DNA from: an uncultured SAR116 cluster alpha proteobacterium
GTDB lineage: Bacteria; Pseudomonadota; Alphaproteobacteria; Puniceispirillales; Marisalimonadaceae
NCBI GenBank assembly: GCA_902618025.1
Contig: CACMYY010000005.1
Span: forward strand, 1 to 64,000
Direction of reading: 5' to 3'
DNA: 64,000 nucleotides
Positions 1 to 10,125 of the stretch are shown here, in pieces. Numbering within the stretch: position 1 is the first letter of the stretch; each line of letters opens with the position of its first letter. The position numbers were made by a program, and so were the translations under genes. The notes beneath the pieces were generated by a model, which worked only from the letters and a program-made list of their open reading frames with translations, made no database searches and was not told the DNA's origin.

Positions 1-168
1 TAAATACATAAAACATGATAAAACAAATACACAAAAACCAACAATACTAACTAATGTTGAGTAAAAAATTTGATTATTTTTGGTTAATTTGTTTAGAATA
101 TATTTTGTTAAGAAAAAAAGACCTATAGAAAATATTATTGCTAAAAATATAATTAAATATCGTCGCAC
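1..168 (-). CDS. Membrane protein N-terminal fragment (DUF6111-like), truncated by window edge
   Basis: Not in ORF track. Minus-strand frame from GTG at 168 reads VRRYLIIFLAIIFSIGLFFLTKYILNKLTKNNQIFYSTLVSIVGFCVFVLSCFMYL and stays open to the edge; overlaps the nudix stop. Confidence 0.5.
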   Translation of the reverse strand, partial: MRRYLIIFLAIIFSIGLFFLTKYILNKLTKNNQIFYSTLVSIVGFCVFVLSCFMYL

Positions 169-776
169 GGCGGAAACTCCCTCAAACCTAATCCTGCAGA
201 TATAGTCACTAATACCCTTGCTGTTAACCCCCAAATATTTTTATTATTATAATTAATTGTCCATGTCATAGACATGCTTGAGTTAATTGGAGGTTTTTCT
301 CTTAAATGATATTTTGGTGATAAAAGATAATTAATAGGCGGGAAAAAAATTTGATCCACCTCACTTAGATTTGGTTTTAGCACTTTTTTCCAATTTGAAT
401 TAGATTTTATAATACCAAGAAATGGTGTAACAACGTAACCTGTCCCAGTAAAAAATTTTGGGAAACTTCCAATTATATTGTATTCCTCACTAGAAATATT
501 TATTTCTTCTTCAGTTTCCCTTTTTGCTGTCTCTTCTAAATTTAAATCTTCTGTTTCTTTTCTTCCACCTGGGAAAGCTATTTGGCCTGCATGTTTTCTT
601 AAATTATTTCTTCTCTTAATCATTAAAATTGAACTGTTTTTTTTGATTTCATCATTGATGAATAATACTAAAACACTTGCTTGCTTATATTTATCATTTG
701 ATCGCTGTTTATCTCCTGCATTTCTAACTTTATTGATACATGTTACAAGATCAGTCTTAGATATAATTTTTATCAT
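153..776 (-). CDS. NUDIX hydrolase, CoA pyrophosphatase-like
   Basis: Nudix box GGRKETEDLNLEETAKRETEEEI. Confidence 0.9.
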   Translation of the reverse strand: MIKIISKTDLVTCINKVRNAGDKQRSNDKYKQASVLVLFINDEIKKNSSILMIKRRNNLRKHAGQIAFPGGRKETEDLNLEETAKRETEEEINISSEEYNIIGSFPKFFTGTGYVVTPFLGIIKSNSNWKKVLKPNLSEVDQIFFPPINYLLSPKYHLREKPPINSSMSMTWTINYNNKNIWGLTARVLVTISAGLGLREFPPCDDI

Positions 777-852
777 ATTTTAGGTTCAAATAATTATTTT
801 TTAAATATTAATAATGTATTATCATAATTTAAGAAACAATATTGAAAATTTT

Positions 853-1767
853 ATGTATATATATTTACCTATAGCAGAACAACCAATACATTCTTTAGCA
901 ATTTTGGGTATTGGGGCTTTTCTTGGTCTTATAATGGGACTAGTTGGGGTAGGTGGTGGATTTCTTTTAACACCGCTTATGATGTTTTTAGGTATACCAC
1001 CTCCCGTGGCGGTAGCATCTGTTGCAAACCAGTTGGTTGCGCCTTCGGTTTCAGGTGTTTTGTCTCATTGGAAAAGGAGTAATGTTGATTTTAAAATGGG
1101 CACAGTTTTACTGCTTGGAGGTATTGTAGGTTCTTCGATAGGTGTCATCTTATTCAATTTTTTAGGTAAAGTTGGGCAATTAGACTTTGTGATCAAATCA
1201 TCTTATGTAATTTTTTTAACTCTGATTGGAAGCTTGATGTTTTCAGAGTCACTTAGATTAATCTTACGAACAAGAAAAGGTAAAGTTACAAGGGGTAAGC
1301 TTCATCAACATAATTGGCTTCACGGTTTACCTTTTAAGATAAGGTTCAGGAAATCAAAATTATATATTTCAGTTTTATTACCTATTTTAATAGGGGTTAT
1401 AGTTGGTATTCTCGCTGCTTTGATGGGTATTGGAGGTGGTTTTATTATTGTACCAGCAATGATATATCTCTTGGGTATGCCAACATCTCTAGTAGTAGGC
1501 ACATCTTTATTTCAAATTATTTTTGTTGCTGCAAACACAACTATTTTGCAAGCATCTCAAAATCATACTGTTGATATAGTACTTGCAACAATATTATTGT
1601 TGGGTTCTGTAATAGGTGTCCAATTAGGTTCAAGGTTTACAAATATTCTAAAAGGCGAATATTTAAGGTTGATATTATCTTCTATAATTATTTTAGTAAG
1701 CTTAATGCTCTTAATTGATTTAATTACTGTTCCTTCTGATCTTTTTTCAGTCATAATTAGTAGGTAA
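853..1767 (+). CDS. TSUP (TauE/SafE) family sulfite exporter/permease
   Basis: Glycine-rich repeated TM motifs GLVGVGGGFLLTP and ALMGIGGGFIIVPA; start placed at internal ATG (MYIYLPIAEQ) rather than track start 814. Confidence 0.85.
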   Translation: MYIYLPIAEQPIHSLAILGIGAFLGLIMGLVGVGGGFLLTPLMMFLGIPPPVAVASVANQLVAPSVSGVLSHWKRSNVDFKMGTVLLLGGIVGSSIGVILFNFLGKVGQLDFVIKSSYVIFLTLIGSLMFSESLRLILRTRKGKVTRGKLHQHNWLHGLPFKIRFRKSKLYISVLLPILIGVIVGILAALMGIGGGFIIVPAMIYLLGMPTSLVVGTSLFQIIFVAANTTILQASQNHTVDIVLATILLLGSVIGVQLGSRFTNILKGEYLRLILSSIIILVSLMLLIDLITVPSDLFSVIISR

Positions 1768-1773
1768 ACTTAA

Positions 1774-2523
1774 ATGAAATTTTTTTTTCATATTAATCTA
1801 TTTTTTTTATTATCTATTCAGACATCTAATACATTTGCACAAAACCAAATAGTTGCGGATTTATCACAAGAAAATGTTAAAATTTCAACAGATTTTCAAG
1901 GTGCTAAGATACTTTTATTTGGTGCCTATGACGGTAAAAAAGGCGATGATATAATTGTAATTGTTACAGGACCCAAAGGATTAGTCACGGTTCAAAAAAA
2001 AGAAAAAATACTTGGTGTCTGGGTAAATACAAGAAAAGTAAACTATATAAATACTCCTAAATATTTGAGTATTTCATCTAATAGAAGAATTGATGATATA
2101 CTTAATAAAAAAACTCAAAAGATATCTGAAATTGGTCTTAATAATTTGAATATAAGGATGCAACCAGGAATAAAAGTTGAAAATGAAAAACAATGGAGAC
2201 AAGCACTTACGAGAAACATGCTGAAATCAAATTTATGGAGCATAAATGAGAATTCTGTAAGTTTGAATAAAGACTCACTTTTTAGATCATTCTTAGGATT
2301 ACCATCAAATGTAATTACTGGTCAGTTTGAAGTTAAAATTTTACATTACCGTAATAGTAAACTTGTGTCACAACAAATTAATTCAATCAATGTTTCGAAA
2401 TCGGGTATAAGTGCAGAAATTTATGATATAGCTCAAAATTACTCTACATTATATGGTATTTTTGCAGTTTTGTTAGCAGTTTTGGTTGGTTGGGGATCTA
2501 ATCTAATTTTTAGAAAAGTTTGA
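1774..2523 (+). CDS. TIGR02186-type predicted transmembrane protein
   Basis: Signal-like N-terminus, single C-terminal TM, position right after TSUP permease, motif LFGAYDGKKGDDIIVIVTGP. Confidence 0.7.
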   Translation: MKFFFHINLFFLLSIQTSNTFAQNQIVADLSQENVKISTDFQGAKILLFGAYDGKKGDDIIVIVTGPKGLVTVQKKEKILGVWVNTRKVNYINTPKYLSISSNRRIDDILNKKTQKISEIGLNNLNIRMQPGIKVENEKQWRQALTRNMLKSNLWSINENSVSLNKDSLFRSFLGLPSNVITGQFEVKILHYRNSKLVSQQINSINVSKSGISAEIYDIAQNYSTLYGIFAVLLAVLVGWGSNLIFRKV

Positions 2524-2533
2524 TGAGGAATTA

Positions 2534-3040
2534 ATGACTAATAAAAATTTAAGTAATAAGCCAAAAGTTTCAAAACGAAGGAACAGATTATTCTTAGTTG
2601 TAGCAGATGATAGTAAGGAATTACATCAAGCTCTTTATTATGCAGCAAGAAGAGCCGCTACAGCTAATGGAGAGGTTGCATTATTTAGATGCATAGAACC
2701 TATTGAAGGACAGCTTTGGGGTGGTGTTACTGAAATTATGGAAGCAGAGGCTGAACAAGCTAGTAAAAAATTACTCCTAGAATTAAGTGAATATTGTGAA
2801 AAACTTGGGGCACCCAGACCTAGAACATTTGTTCGAAAAGGAATTCTTCATGAAGAACTCTTTAATTTAATCGATAAAGAAAAAGCTATTAGAGTCTTAG
2901 TTTTAGGAGTTTCAACAGAACATGGGAATCCTGGCCCATTGATAAACTATGTAATAAATAAAGGTAGCACTGAGTGCAGAGTACCTATTACAATAGTCCC
3001 CGGAAACCTTACTGATGATCAAATCGATGCACTTGTTTAA
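2534..3040 (+). CDS. Universal stress protein family
   Basis: VVADDSKELHQALYYAARRA fold start, C-terminal VPITIVPG. Confidence 0.8.
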   Translation: MTNKNLSNKPKVSKRRNRLFLVVADDSKELHQALYYAARRAATANGEVALFRCIEPIEGQLWGGVTEIMEAEAEQASKKLLLELSEYCEKLGAPRPRTFVRKGILHEELFNLIDKEKAIRVLVLGVSTEHGNPGPLINYVINKGSTECRVPITIVPGNLTDDQIDALV

Positions 3041-3101
3041 AATAATAGTTGATTTTAATTAAACAAACTTTATACGTATATTAAAAATTTAAGAGTGATT
3101 T

Positions 3102-3632
3102 ATGTACAAAAAATTATTTATTATTATTTTAGGGATAATGTGTGTAACAATGGTAAAGCCAGTAAAAAAAGCAACTGCAAGCTCAAGTAAATTTATAACA
3201 ATTGAAACATCTAAAGGTAAAGTTGTAGTTGAGACTTTACCAAAAATCGCACCAAACCATGTTAAAAGAATTAAAGAATTAGTTAAGCAAGGGTTTTACG
3301 ATGGGATTATTTTCCATAGAGTTATAGAAGGTTTTATGGCTCAGACTGGAGATCCTGATGGCAATGGTACAGGAGGATCTGGAAAGAATTTAAAAGCTGA
3401 GTTCTCAGATTACGAATATAAGTACGGAACTGTAGGAATGGCAAGATCAATGAGCCCTGACAGTGGAGATAGCCAATTTTTCATTTGTTTTGATGGGTGT
3501 GGTCATTTAACAGGTCAGTATACAGTATGGGGGCAAGTTATATCGGGCATGGATGCAGTTGAAAAACTAGCTGTAGGCGAACCGCCTAGCACTCCAGATA
3601 AAATGATATCAGTTAGACTTGGTAAAAAATAA
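3102..3632 (+). CDS. Peptidylprolyl isomerase, cyclophilin type, exported
   Basis: FHRVIEGFMAQTGDPDGNGTGG, N-terminal signal sequence. Confidence 0.93.
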   Translation: MYKKLFIIILGIMCVTMVKPVKKATASSSKFITIETSKGKVVVETLPKIAPNHVKRIKELVKQGFYDGIIFHRVIEGFMAQTGDPDGNGTGGSGKNLKAEFSDYEYKYGTVGMARSMSPDSGDSQFFICFDGCGHLTGQYTVWGQVISGMDAVEKLAVGEPPSTPDKMISVRLGKK

Positions 3633-3634
3633 AA

Positions 3635-5071
3635 TTAAATTTCAACAACTCTAATCGAATTTGTTGAACCTGATATTCCAAAAGGCATACCTGCAACAAC
3701 AACTATTGTATCACCTTTTTTGGCAAATTTTTTAATTTTTATGATTTCTCTTGCCTCTTGTATTGCTGCTTCATAACCTTGAACTTTACTAAAAAAAGGA
3801 CAAGCTCCCCATAGAAGTGAAAGCTTCCTTTTTACATTAATATCAGGTGTCATAACTACCAACAACAAATTTGAACGTTCTCTGGACATTCTATAAGCTG
3901 TATTTCCAGACGCAGTAAAAGCAACAACAGCTTTTGCATTTACCGATTCTGCTAAACTTACCGCAGAGCGCGATACAGCATTATAAATAAAGTTTTCTCT
4001 TTTTAAATTTTGTGGCCCATCGCCTGGATGTATTTTTATATGGTTTTCAGCTGATTTTATTATTCTGTCCATAATGTTTACTGTCTCAAGTGGATAGGAA
4101 CCGACAGCAGTTTCTGCAGAAAGCATAACAGCATCTGCACCATCAAAAACTGCGGTGGCAACATCTGAAGCCTCTGCTCTTGTTGGTGATGGTGCCTCAA
4201 TCATAGATTCGAGCATTTGTGTTGCAACAATAACTGGCTTTCCTGCTTGTCTAGATTTAAGAATAATTTCTTTTTGTATACCTGGAACTTCTTCAGGTGC
4301 TAATTCAACACCTAAATCACCTCTTGCAACCATTACACCGTCACAAGCTTCAATTATTTCGTTTAATTCTTCTAAAGCAGATGGCTTTTCTATTTTTGCA
4401 ATTACACCAGCCTTATCACCAATATATTTTTTCACTTCTTCTACATCTTTTAATTTCTGAACAAAAGAAAGAGCTATCCAATCAATTTCTTGATTTAATA
4501 TAAATTTAAGATCATCAATATCTTTAGAGGTCAAAGGGCTAGTATTCAGCACAACATCTGGAAGATTTACACCTTTATTACTTTTGATTATTCCTCCTAC
4601 TAAAACCTCAGTTTTTATTTCATCTTTTGATATATCTTTAACTTTAAATTGTAATTTTCCGTCATCCATGAGAATGTTTGAGCCAATTGACAAACTTCTA
4701 AAAATCTCATCGTGCGGTAAATTTACCCTTTTAAAATCTCCAACTTTTGGATCTTTATCAAATATATAATTACTCCCCTTAATCACTTGAGATTCATCCT
4801 TTACTACTCCGACTCTAAATTTTGGTCCTTGAAGATCGGCAAGTATTGCAACATTAGTATCCATTTCTTTTTCTGCAGACCTTATGTATGAAATTCTTTT
4901 TAAGTGGTCTTTTTGATTTCCATGACTAAAATTAAGACGAAAAACATTTACACCTGTTTTTATTAAACTTTTTATAATTTTTGGTTCTTCTGTTGCAGTT
5001 CCAATTGTTGCAACTATTTTAGTTGATCGTAGTACCCTAGAATCTTTCATTATTTGTCCTTTTCTTTCCAT
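3635..5071 (-). CDS. pyk: Pyruvate kinase
   Basis: RSTKIVATIGTATE, VMVARGDLGVELAPEEVP, TRAEASDVATAVFDGADAVMLSAETAVG. Confidence 0.97.
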   Translation of the reverse strand: MERKGQIMKDSRVLRSTKIVATIGTATEEPKIIKSLIKTGVNVFRLNFSHGNQKDHLKRISYIRSAEKEMDTNVAILADLQGPKFRVGVVKDESQVIKGSNYIFDKDPKVGDFKRVNLPHDEIFRSLSIGSNILMDDGKLQFKVKDISKDEIKTEVLVGGIIKSNKGVNLPDVVLNTSPLTSKDIDDLKFILNQEIDWIALSFVQKLKDVEEVKKYIGDKAGVIAKIEKPSALEELNEIIEACDGVMVARGDLGVELAPEEVPGIQKEIILKSRQAGKPVIVATQMLESMIEAPSPTRAEASDVATAVFDGADAVMLSAETAVGSYPLETVNIMDRIIKSAENHIKIHPGDGPQNLKRENFIYNAVSRSAVSLAESVNAKAVVAFTASGNTAYRMSRERSNLLLVVMTPDINVKRKLSLLWGACPFFSKVQGYEAAIQEAREIIKIKKFAKKGDTIVVVAGMPFGISGSTNSIRVVEI

Positions 5072-5172
5072 CTTTATACAATAATTTTAAAAATAATATT
5101 AAATTTATTTTTCTAAAAATTAAAATCGGCAAGCTATTTGCAATCTCTTAATGTATAACAGGAGAAATATAA

Positions 5173-5382
5173 ATGGCACAAATTGTTCCATTCCCACTTG
5201 AAAAAGTAAGGAAGTCAAAAAAAGAAAATATTTTTAAAGAAAAACATATACTTCATATGATCAAAAATATTAGACAAAATTATCCGCCATCACTTTGGAA
5301 TACAGTTTATCAGCTTACAAAACAAGGTCATATTGATAATGATGAAATCTATAATTCTGAAGATGTAAAACCCCAAAAGTAA
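5173..5382 (+). CDS. Small hypothetical protein (69 aa)
   Basis: Upstream 'aggag' Shine-Dalgarno-like sequence; no family recognised. Confidence 0.6.
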   Translation: MAQIVPFPLEKVRKSKKENIFKEKHILHMIKNIRQNYPPSLWNTVYQLTKQGHIDNDEIYNSEDVKPQK

Positions 5383-5455
5383 GTTTTTTATTTAAATTTG
5401 ATTTTAGAATAAAAGGATTTCATTAAATATAAAATTTATTTAAAATTATATCATT

Positions 5456-6118
5456 ATGAAAAATAATTTTGAATATCCTATTTTATATACTTTTAGAAGA
5501 TGTCCTTATGCAATGAGAGCAAGATTCGCCATCAGATCATCCCAAATAATAGTTGAAGTAAGAGAAATTAAATTACAAGAAAAACCTGCTGCATTTTTAA
5601 AATCATCTCCAAAAGGAACTGTACCAGTTTTAATTACTAACCTAGGTGAGGTCATAGAAGAAAGCTTGGATATAATTAAATGGGCCTTGAGTAAAAATGA
5701 CCCACATAATTTGCTTGCAAAGGGTAAACTAGAAAATCATGAAATTACAAAACTTTTAGATGATCTTGAAACAAAATTTAAGACTAATTTAGATAAGTAT
5801 AAATACCCAAATAGATTTTGTGGTGTTGATCGAATTATACATAGAGACAAAAATTTAAATTTTCTTAAAAAATTAAATCTTTACCTAAAAAGAAATAAAT
5901 CTCTTAATTGTGAACATCTTACGTTTTTAGATTATGCTATATTCCCATTTATTAGACAATTCAGAAATGTTGATCATGAGTGGTTTGATAAATTAGATTT
6001 TTGTTTTTTAAAAGAATGGCTCTATCGTATCATTGATAGTGAGGATTTTTCATCTATAATGAAAAAATTCAAAAAATGGGAACCTAATGACGTACCAATT
6101 TATACAAATTTTGAATAA
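5456..6118 (+). CDS. Glutathione S-transferase family protein
   Basis: ILYTFRRCPYAMRARFAI, SPKGTVPVLI, EESLDIIKW. Confidence 0.85.
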   Translation: MKNNFEYPILYTFRRCPYAMRARFAIRSSQIIVEVREIKLQEKPAAFLKSSPKGTVPVLITNLGEVIEESLDIIKWALSKNDPHNLLAKGKLENHEITKLLDDLETKFKTNLDKYKYPNRFCGVDRIIHRDKNLNFLKKLNLYLKRNKSLNCEHLTFLDYAIFPFIRQFRNVDHEWFDKLDFCFLKEWLYRIIDSEDFSSIMKKFKKWEPNDVPIYTNFE

Positions 6119-6141
6119 TTTATTTGCCTAGGAGAAATTAT

Positions 6142-7344
6142 ATGTCAGAAGCATTTATTTGTGAGGGAACAAGAACACCAATTGGGAAATTTGGCGGAAG
6201 TTTATCTTCGATAAGAACCGATGATCTTGCAGCTTTGCCTCTTATATCACTGAAAAAAAAATTAGAAAAAACAGACTGGGAAAACTTAGAAGAAGTCTTT
6301 TATGGTAATGCTAATCAAGCTGGTGAGGACAATCGTAACATTGCAAGAATGGCACTTCTTCTAGCAGATTTTCCACATACCGTTCCAGGTATCACACTCA
6401 ATCGATTGTGTGCTTCAGGCATGGAAGCAATATCAAGTGCAGCACGCATGATTAAAGCTAGTGAAGCAGATATGACTATTGCTGGTGGTGCAGAAAGTAT
6501 GAGTCGAGCTCCTTTTGTGATGCCTAAAGCTAGTTCCGCATTTTCAAGGAATGCAGAAATTTATGATACAACCATTGGTTGGAGATTTGTAAACCCTAAA
6601 ATGAAAACTAATTACGGTATAGATTCAATGCCAGAAACTGCCGAAAACGTTGCTGAAAAATATCAGGTTAATAGAGATGATCAAGATAAGATGGCTCTTG
6701 CTAGTCAAATAAAGGCCTCTATTGCAATTCAGAATGGAAGATTAACTAAAGAAATTACTCCAGTGGAAATCCCTCAAAAAAAAGGTGAAGTATTAATATT
6801 TGACAAGGACGAACATCCTAGGAGCACATCAATTGAAAAACTTTCGTCACTTCCAACGCCATTTAAAAATAATGGTACTGTTACAGCAGGTAATGCTAGT
6901 GGTGTTAACGATGGCGCGGCAGCAATGCTAATAGCTAGTGAAGAAGGAGTTAAACGAAATCATTTAACAGCTAGGGCAAGAATAATCTCGGCAGCAAGTT
7001 CTGGAGTTGAGCCAGCGTTTATGGGTATTGGGCCGGTACCAGCTTCTTTAAAAGCACTTAAAATAGCTGGGATAAAAATAAATGATATTGATGTAATTGA
7101 AATAAACGAGGCATTTGCAGCACAAGGTTTAGCTAGTTTAAGGTCTCTTGGTATTGAAGATAACGATGAAAGAGTGAATCCTAATGGGGGGGCGATAGCA
7201 CTTGGGCATCCCCTTGGCATGTCTGGGACTAGATTAGTTCTAACAGCAACTCAAGAATTAATTGAAAAAAACCTAAAATACGCATTATGTACAATGTGTG
7301 TTGGGGTTGGGCAAGGAAGTGCTGTCATAATAGAAAGAGTCTAA
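6142..7344 (+). CDS. Acetyl-CoA acetyltransferase / beta-ketoadipyl-CoA thiolase-like
   Basis: RTPIGKFGGSLSSIRTDDLAALPL, NRLCASGMEAI, GGAIALGHPLGMSGTR; start set at ATG 6142 after AGGAG, not the track TTG. Confidence 0.93.
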   Translation: MSEAFICEGTRTPIGKFGGSLSSIRTDDLAALPLISLKKKLEKTDWENLEEVFYGNANQAGEDNRNIARMALLLADFPHTVPGITLNRLCASGMEAISSAARMIKASEADMTIAGGAESMSRAPFVMPKASSAFSRNAEIYDTTIGWRFVNPKMKTNYGIDSMPETAENVAEKYQVNRDDQDKMALASQIKASIAIQNGRLTKEITPVEIPQKKGEVLIFDKDEHPRSTSIEKLSSLPTPFKNNGTVTAGNASGVNDGAAAMLIASEEGVKRNHLTARARIISAASSGVEPAFMGIGPVPASLKALKIAGIKINDIDVIEINEAFAAQGLASLRSLGIEDNDERVNPNGGAIALGHPLGMSGTRLVLTATQELIEKNLKYALCTMCVGVGQGSAVIIERV

Positions 7345-7349
7345 ATCAA

Positions 7350-8471
7350 CTATTTTGATTGGTATGCTTGTCTATCTATGGATACTGAGCTTATATAAAT
7401 AAATACATTATTATTTATTAATAATTTACAATTTCTTAGATTATACGTCGTTATCCTTACCCTAAGTTTCTGTTTTTTAATATTATTTTTCGAGTTTTTT
7501 AACAGAATTACTAACTCAGAAAATGCTGTGTCATTTTCAATTTCAATTGAAGATATTAAACCTTGCAATTCGTTTTCAGTGATTTGTGTATTTATACGTG
7601 AAGATGAAAGAAGTATATCTCTAGACCTAATCCTAACTCTTACTATATCATTTAAATTACCTGGCAAACCTGGTACAATAAGTTTCTGTCCATTCAAATC
7701 AAGAGTTGTCATATGTAATTTCTGATCATGCCTAGAAACTATCCCCTCTAAAATGGAACTTGACTCAAATTTGCCTGTCAGATCTACAAATGAACTTCTA
7801 TTAAGAACATTTGAAACACTTCCACTATCTATTTTCTTGCCATCTTTAATTAATACGATTTGATCTCCAATTTGTGAAATCTCTTCAATTGAATGGGTAA
7901 TATATAAAATTGGTATTTTAAATTTTTTATTAAAATCTTTTAAAAACACTAATAACTTAGCTTTATATTTAATATCTAAATCTGACATAGGTTCGTCTAA
8001 AAGTAGATAATTAGATTGTTTTAAAATAGTCCTAGCCAGTACGACTCTTAATTTTTCCCCTCCAGACAAATTCTCTGGTAACCTCTTTAAAAGAGAATTC
8101 AATTCAAGCTGATAAATTAAATATTCTTTACTTATTAGATTTTTATTTTGAGTTTTTAGTTGATTCCTTTTAATTACAAAATCAAGGTTTTCTTCTACAC
8201 TTAGGTGTTCAAATAATATTGGATTTTGAAACATTATTCCAAATGGCCTTTGATTAGGAGGATATTTATCTATGTCGTGAAGTGCATTTCCATTAAAAAA
8301 AATTTTAGTTTCTAAATTATTAATAAACCCACCTAATGCAGAAATAATTGTAGTTTTTCCTGATCCATTTGGACCATATAAGATAGTTATCCCATTATTT
8401 TTAAAATGATGCTCAAAATTTAAAAATAAATTTCCAATTTTACCTTTTAACAAAACTGACAAACTTGACAT
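7350..8471 (-). CDS. modC: Molybdate-type ABC transporter ATP-binding protein
   Basis: Walker A GPNGSGKTT, LSGGEKLRVVLART, C-terminal TOBE/MOP-like region. Confidence 0.85.
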   Translation of the reverse strand: MSSLSVLLKGKIGNLFLNFEHHFKNNGITILYGPNGSGKTTIISALGGFINNLETKIFFNGNALHDIDKYPPNQRPFGIMFQNPILFEHLSVEENLDFVIKRNQLKTQNKNLISKEYLIYQLELNSLLKRLPENLSGGEKLRVVLARTILKQSNYLLLDEPMSDLDIKYKAKLLVFLKDFNKKFKIPILYITHSIEEISQIGDQIVLIKDGKKIDSGSVSNVLNRSSFVDLTGKFESSSILEGIVSRHDQKLHMTTLDLNGQKLIVPGLPGNLNDIVRVRIRSRDILLSSSRINTQITENELQGLISSIEIENDTAFSELVILLKNSKNNIKKQKLRVRITTYNLRNCKLLINNNVFIYISSVSIDRQAYQSK

Positions 8472-9164
8472 TTACTTAACTCTTACAACTGTTCTTTTGT
8501 TAAAATAAAATAGAATTAATAATATAATAAATGATAAAATTAACATTCCACCTGCTAAAATATGTGCTTTACTAAAGGATAATTGTTCTACATGATCATA
8601 AATCGAAATAGCAATTACTTTTGTTTTACCGTGAATGCCACCTCCAACCATTAGAACAATTCCAAATTCACCTAAGGTGTGCGCAAAAGATATTATTAAA
8701 GAAGTAAAAAATCCTCTTTTACATAAGGGTATTATCACATTAAAAAAAGTATCTAATGGACCAGCTCCTAAACTATAAGATGTCCTAATAGTATCTCTTC
8801 CTATTTTTTCAAATGAAGCTTGAAGAGGCTGAACCCAAAAAGGAAGAGAATAAATTATAGAAGCCAGAACTAAACCGTAAAAAGAAAAAATTAATTGTTC
8901 TCCTGTAAGTATTATAAAAATTTTACCTAATACAGCTTCAGGACTAAAAAAAATAATTAGATAAAAGCCAATAACTGTAGGTGGTAATACCAGTGGTAAC
9001 GTTACCATTGTTTCAATAAATGGTTTGGTCTTTTTTGACTTAAATGCTAAAAAATATGCTAAAGGTGTGCCTATTAAAGCGAGAAAAAAACAAGTTACAA
9101 TAGCTAACTTTAATGTAATTAAAATTGCTATAAAATCTGAACTTAAATGGTGATAAATATCCAT
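8472..9164 (-). CDS. modB: Molybdate-type ABC transporter permease
   Basis: LPLVLPPTVIGFYLI, SFAHTLGEFGIVLMVGG EAA-loop motif; abuts modC. Confidence 0.88.
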   Translation of the reverse strand: MDIYHHLSSDFIAILITLKLAIVTCFFLALIGTPLAYFLAFKSKKTKPFIETMVTLPLVLPPTVIGFYLIIFFSPEAVLGKIFIILTGEQLIFSFYGLVLASIIYSLPFWVQPLQASFEKIGRDTIRTSYSLGAGPLDTFFNVIIPLCKRGFFTSLIISFAHTLGEFGIVLMVGGGIHGKTKVIAISIYDHVEQLSFSKAHILAGGMLILSFIILLILFYFNKRTVVRVK

Positions 9165-9237
9165 ATTAAAAGACCAACTAAATTTGGAATTGATTTTGAG
9201 TATTATATCCTAACTAGATTATAATGGGGAATTATAA

Positions 9238-10125
9238 ATGTCATTTATAAAAACTGATGATAATGTAAGATTATTTTATGAGTCTACTGGCAAAGGTGAA
9301 CCGATAATATTTGTTCATGAATTTGCTGGTGATTACAGAAGTTGGGAACCACAAATTAATTATTTTTCTAGATTTTATCAATGTATATCATTTTGTGCTA
9401 GAGGGTACCCACCATCCGAAGTTCCAGAAAATGAAAACAGTTATAGTCAAGAAAGAGCATGGCGTGATATTTTGAGTATAATGGATAATCTAAACATAGA
9501 GAAAGCTCATATTGTTGGCTTATCCATGGGTGGGTTTGCAACTCTTCATCTAGGAATAAATGCTGAAGATAGAGTGTTAAGTCTAGTAATAGCTGGTTGT
9601 GGATATGGTGCTAAACCAATCAACAAAACTAATTTCAACAAAGAAGCAGATTTTTCAAATATTTCTTTAGATAGTGCAAAAATTATTTTAAATGAGGGAA
9701 TGGATAAATTTGGATCAGAATATGCTCTAGGTCCTTCTAGAGTCCAATTTCAAAATAAAGATCCAAAAGGTTGGGAACTATTTAATGACCAACTAATTAA
9801 ACATGATCCTGTCGGCTCAGCCAATACTTTATTGGGCGTTCAAAATAAAAGACCTAATTTATATTGTCTAGAAAAGGAAATAAGTGGCATAACTTGTCCA
9901 ACACTAATTATAAATGGTGATGAAGATGATATGTGTCTTGAAGTAGGTCTATATTTGAAAAGGACTATTAGGACAGCAGGTTTGTTAATAGTTCCAAAAA
10001 CAGGGCATACAATCAATTTAGAAGAACCAGATTTATTTAATAATCATTTACTTAAATTTTTTACTGCAGTAAATTCATCTTCGTGGGGTGGTAGAGATTA
10101 TAGAGCAAAAATAATAAAATTCTAA
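9238..10125 (+). CDS. Alpha/beta hydrolase
   Basis: FVHEFAGDYRSW, GLSMGGFATLHLG nucleophile elbow, KTGHTINLEEP. Confidence 0.88.
   Translation: MSFIKTDDNVRLFYESTGKGEPIIFVHEFAGDYRSWEPQINYFSRFYQCISFCARGYPPSEVPENENSYSQERAWRDILSIMDNLNIEKAHIVGLSMGGFATLHLGINAEDRVLSLVIAGCGYGAKPINKTNFNKEADFSNISLDSAKIILNEGMDKFGSEYALGPSRVQFQNKDPKGWELFNDQLIKHDPVGSANTLLGVQNKRPNLYCLEKEISGITCPTLIINGDEDDMCLEVGLYLKRTIRTAGLLIVPKTGHTINLEEPDLFNNHLLKFFTAVNSSSWGGRDYRAKIIKF

Noticed and set aside
478-783. Plus-strand ORF of 101 aa antisense to the nudix gene
   Set aside because: Opposite strand to a clear NUDIX protein; low-complexity Ser/Phe/Leu composition typical of antisense shadows in AT-rich genes.
4155-4769. Plus-strand ORFs (4155, 4297, 4584) inside pyk
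   Set aside because: Antisense shadows of an unambiguous pyruvate kinase.
7344-7362. ATCAA/TTGAT hairpin between the convergent thiolase and modC
   Set aside because: Stem of only about 5 bp, A/T dominated, no clear U-tract; expected by chance at this composition.
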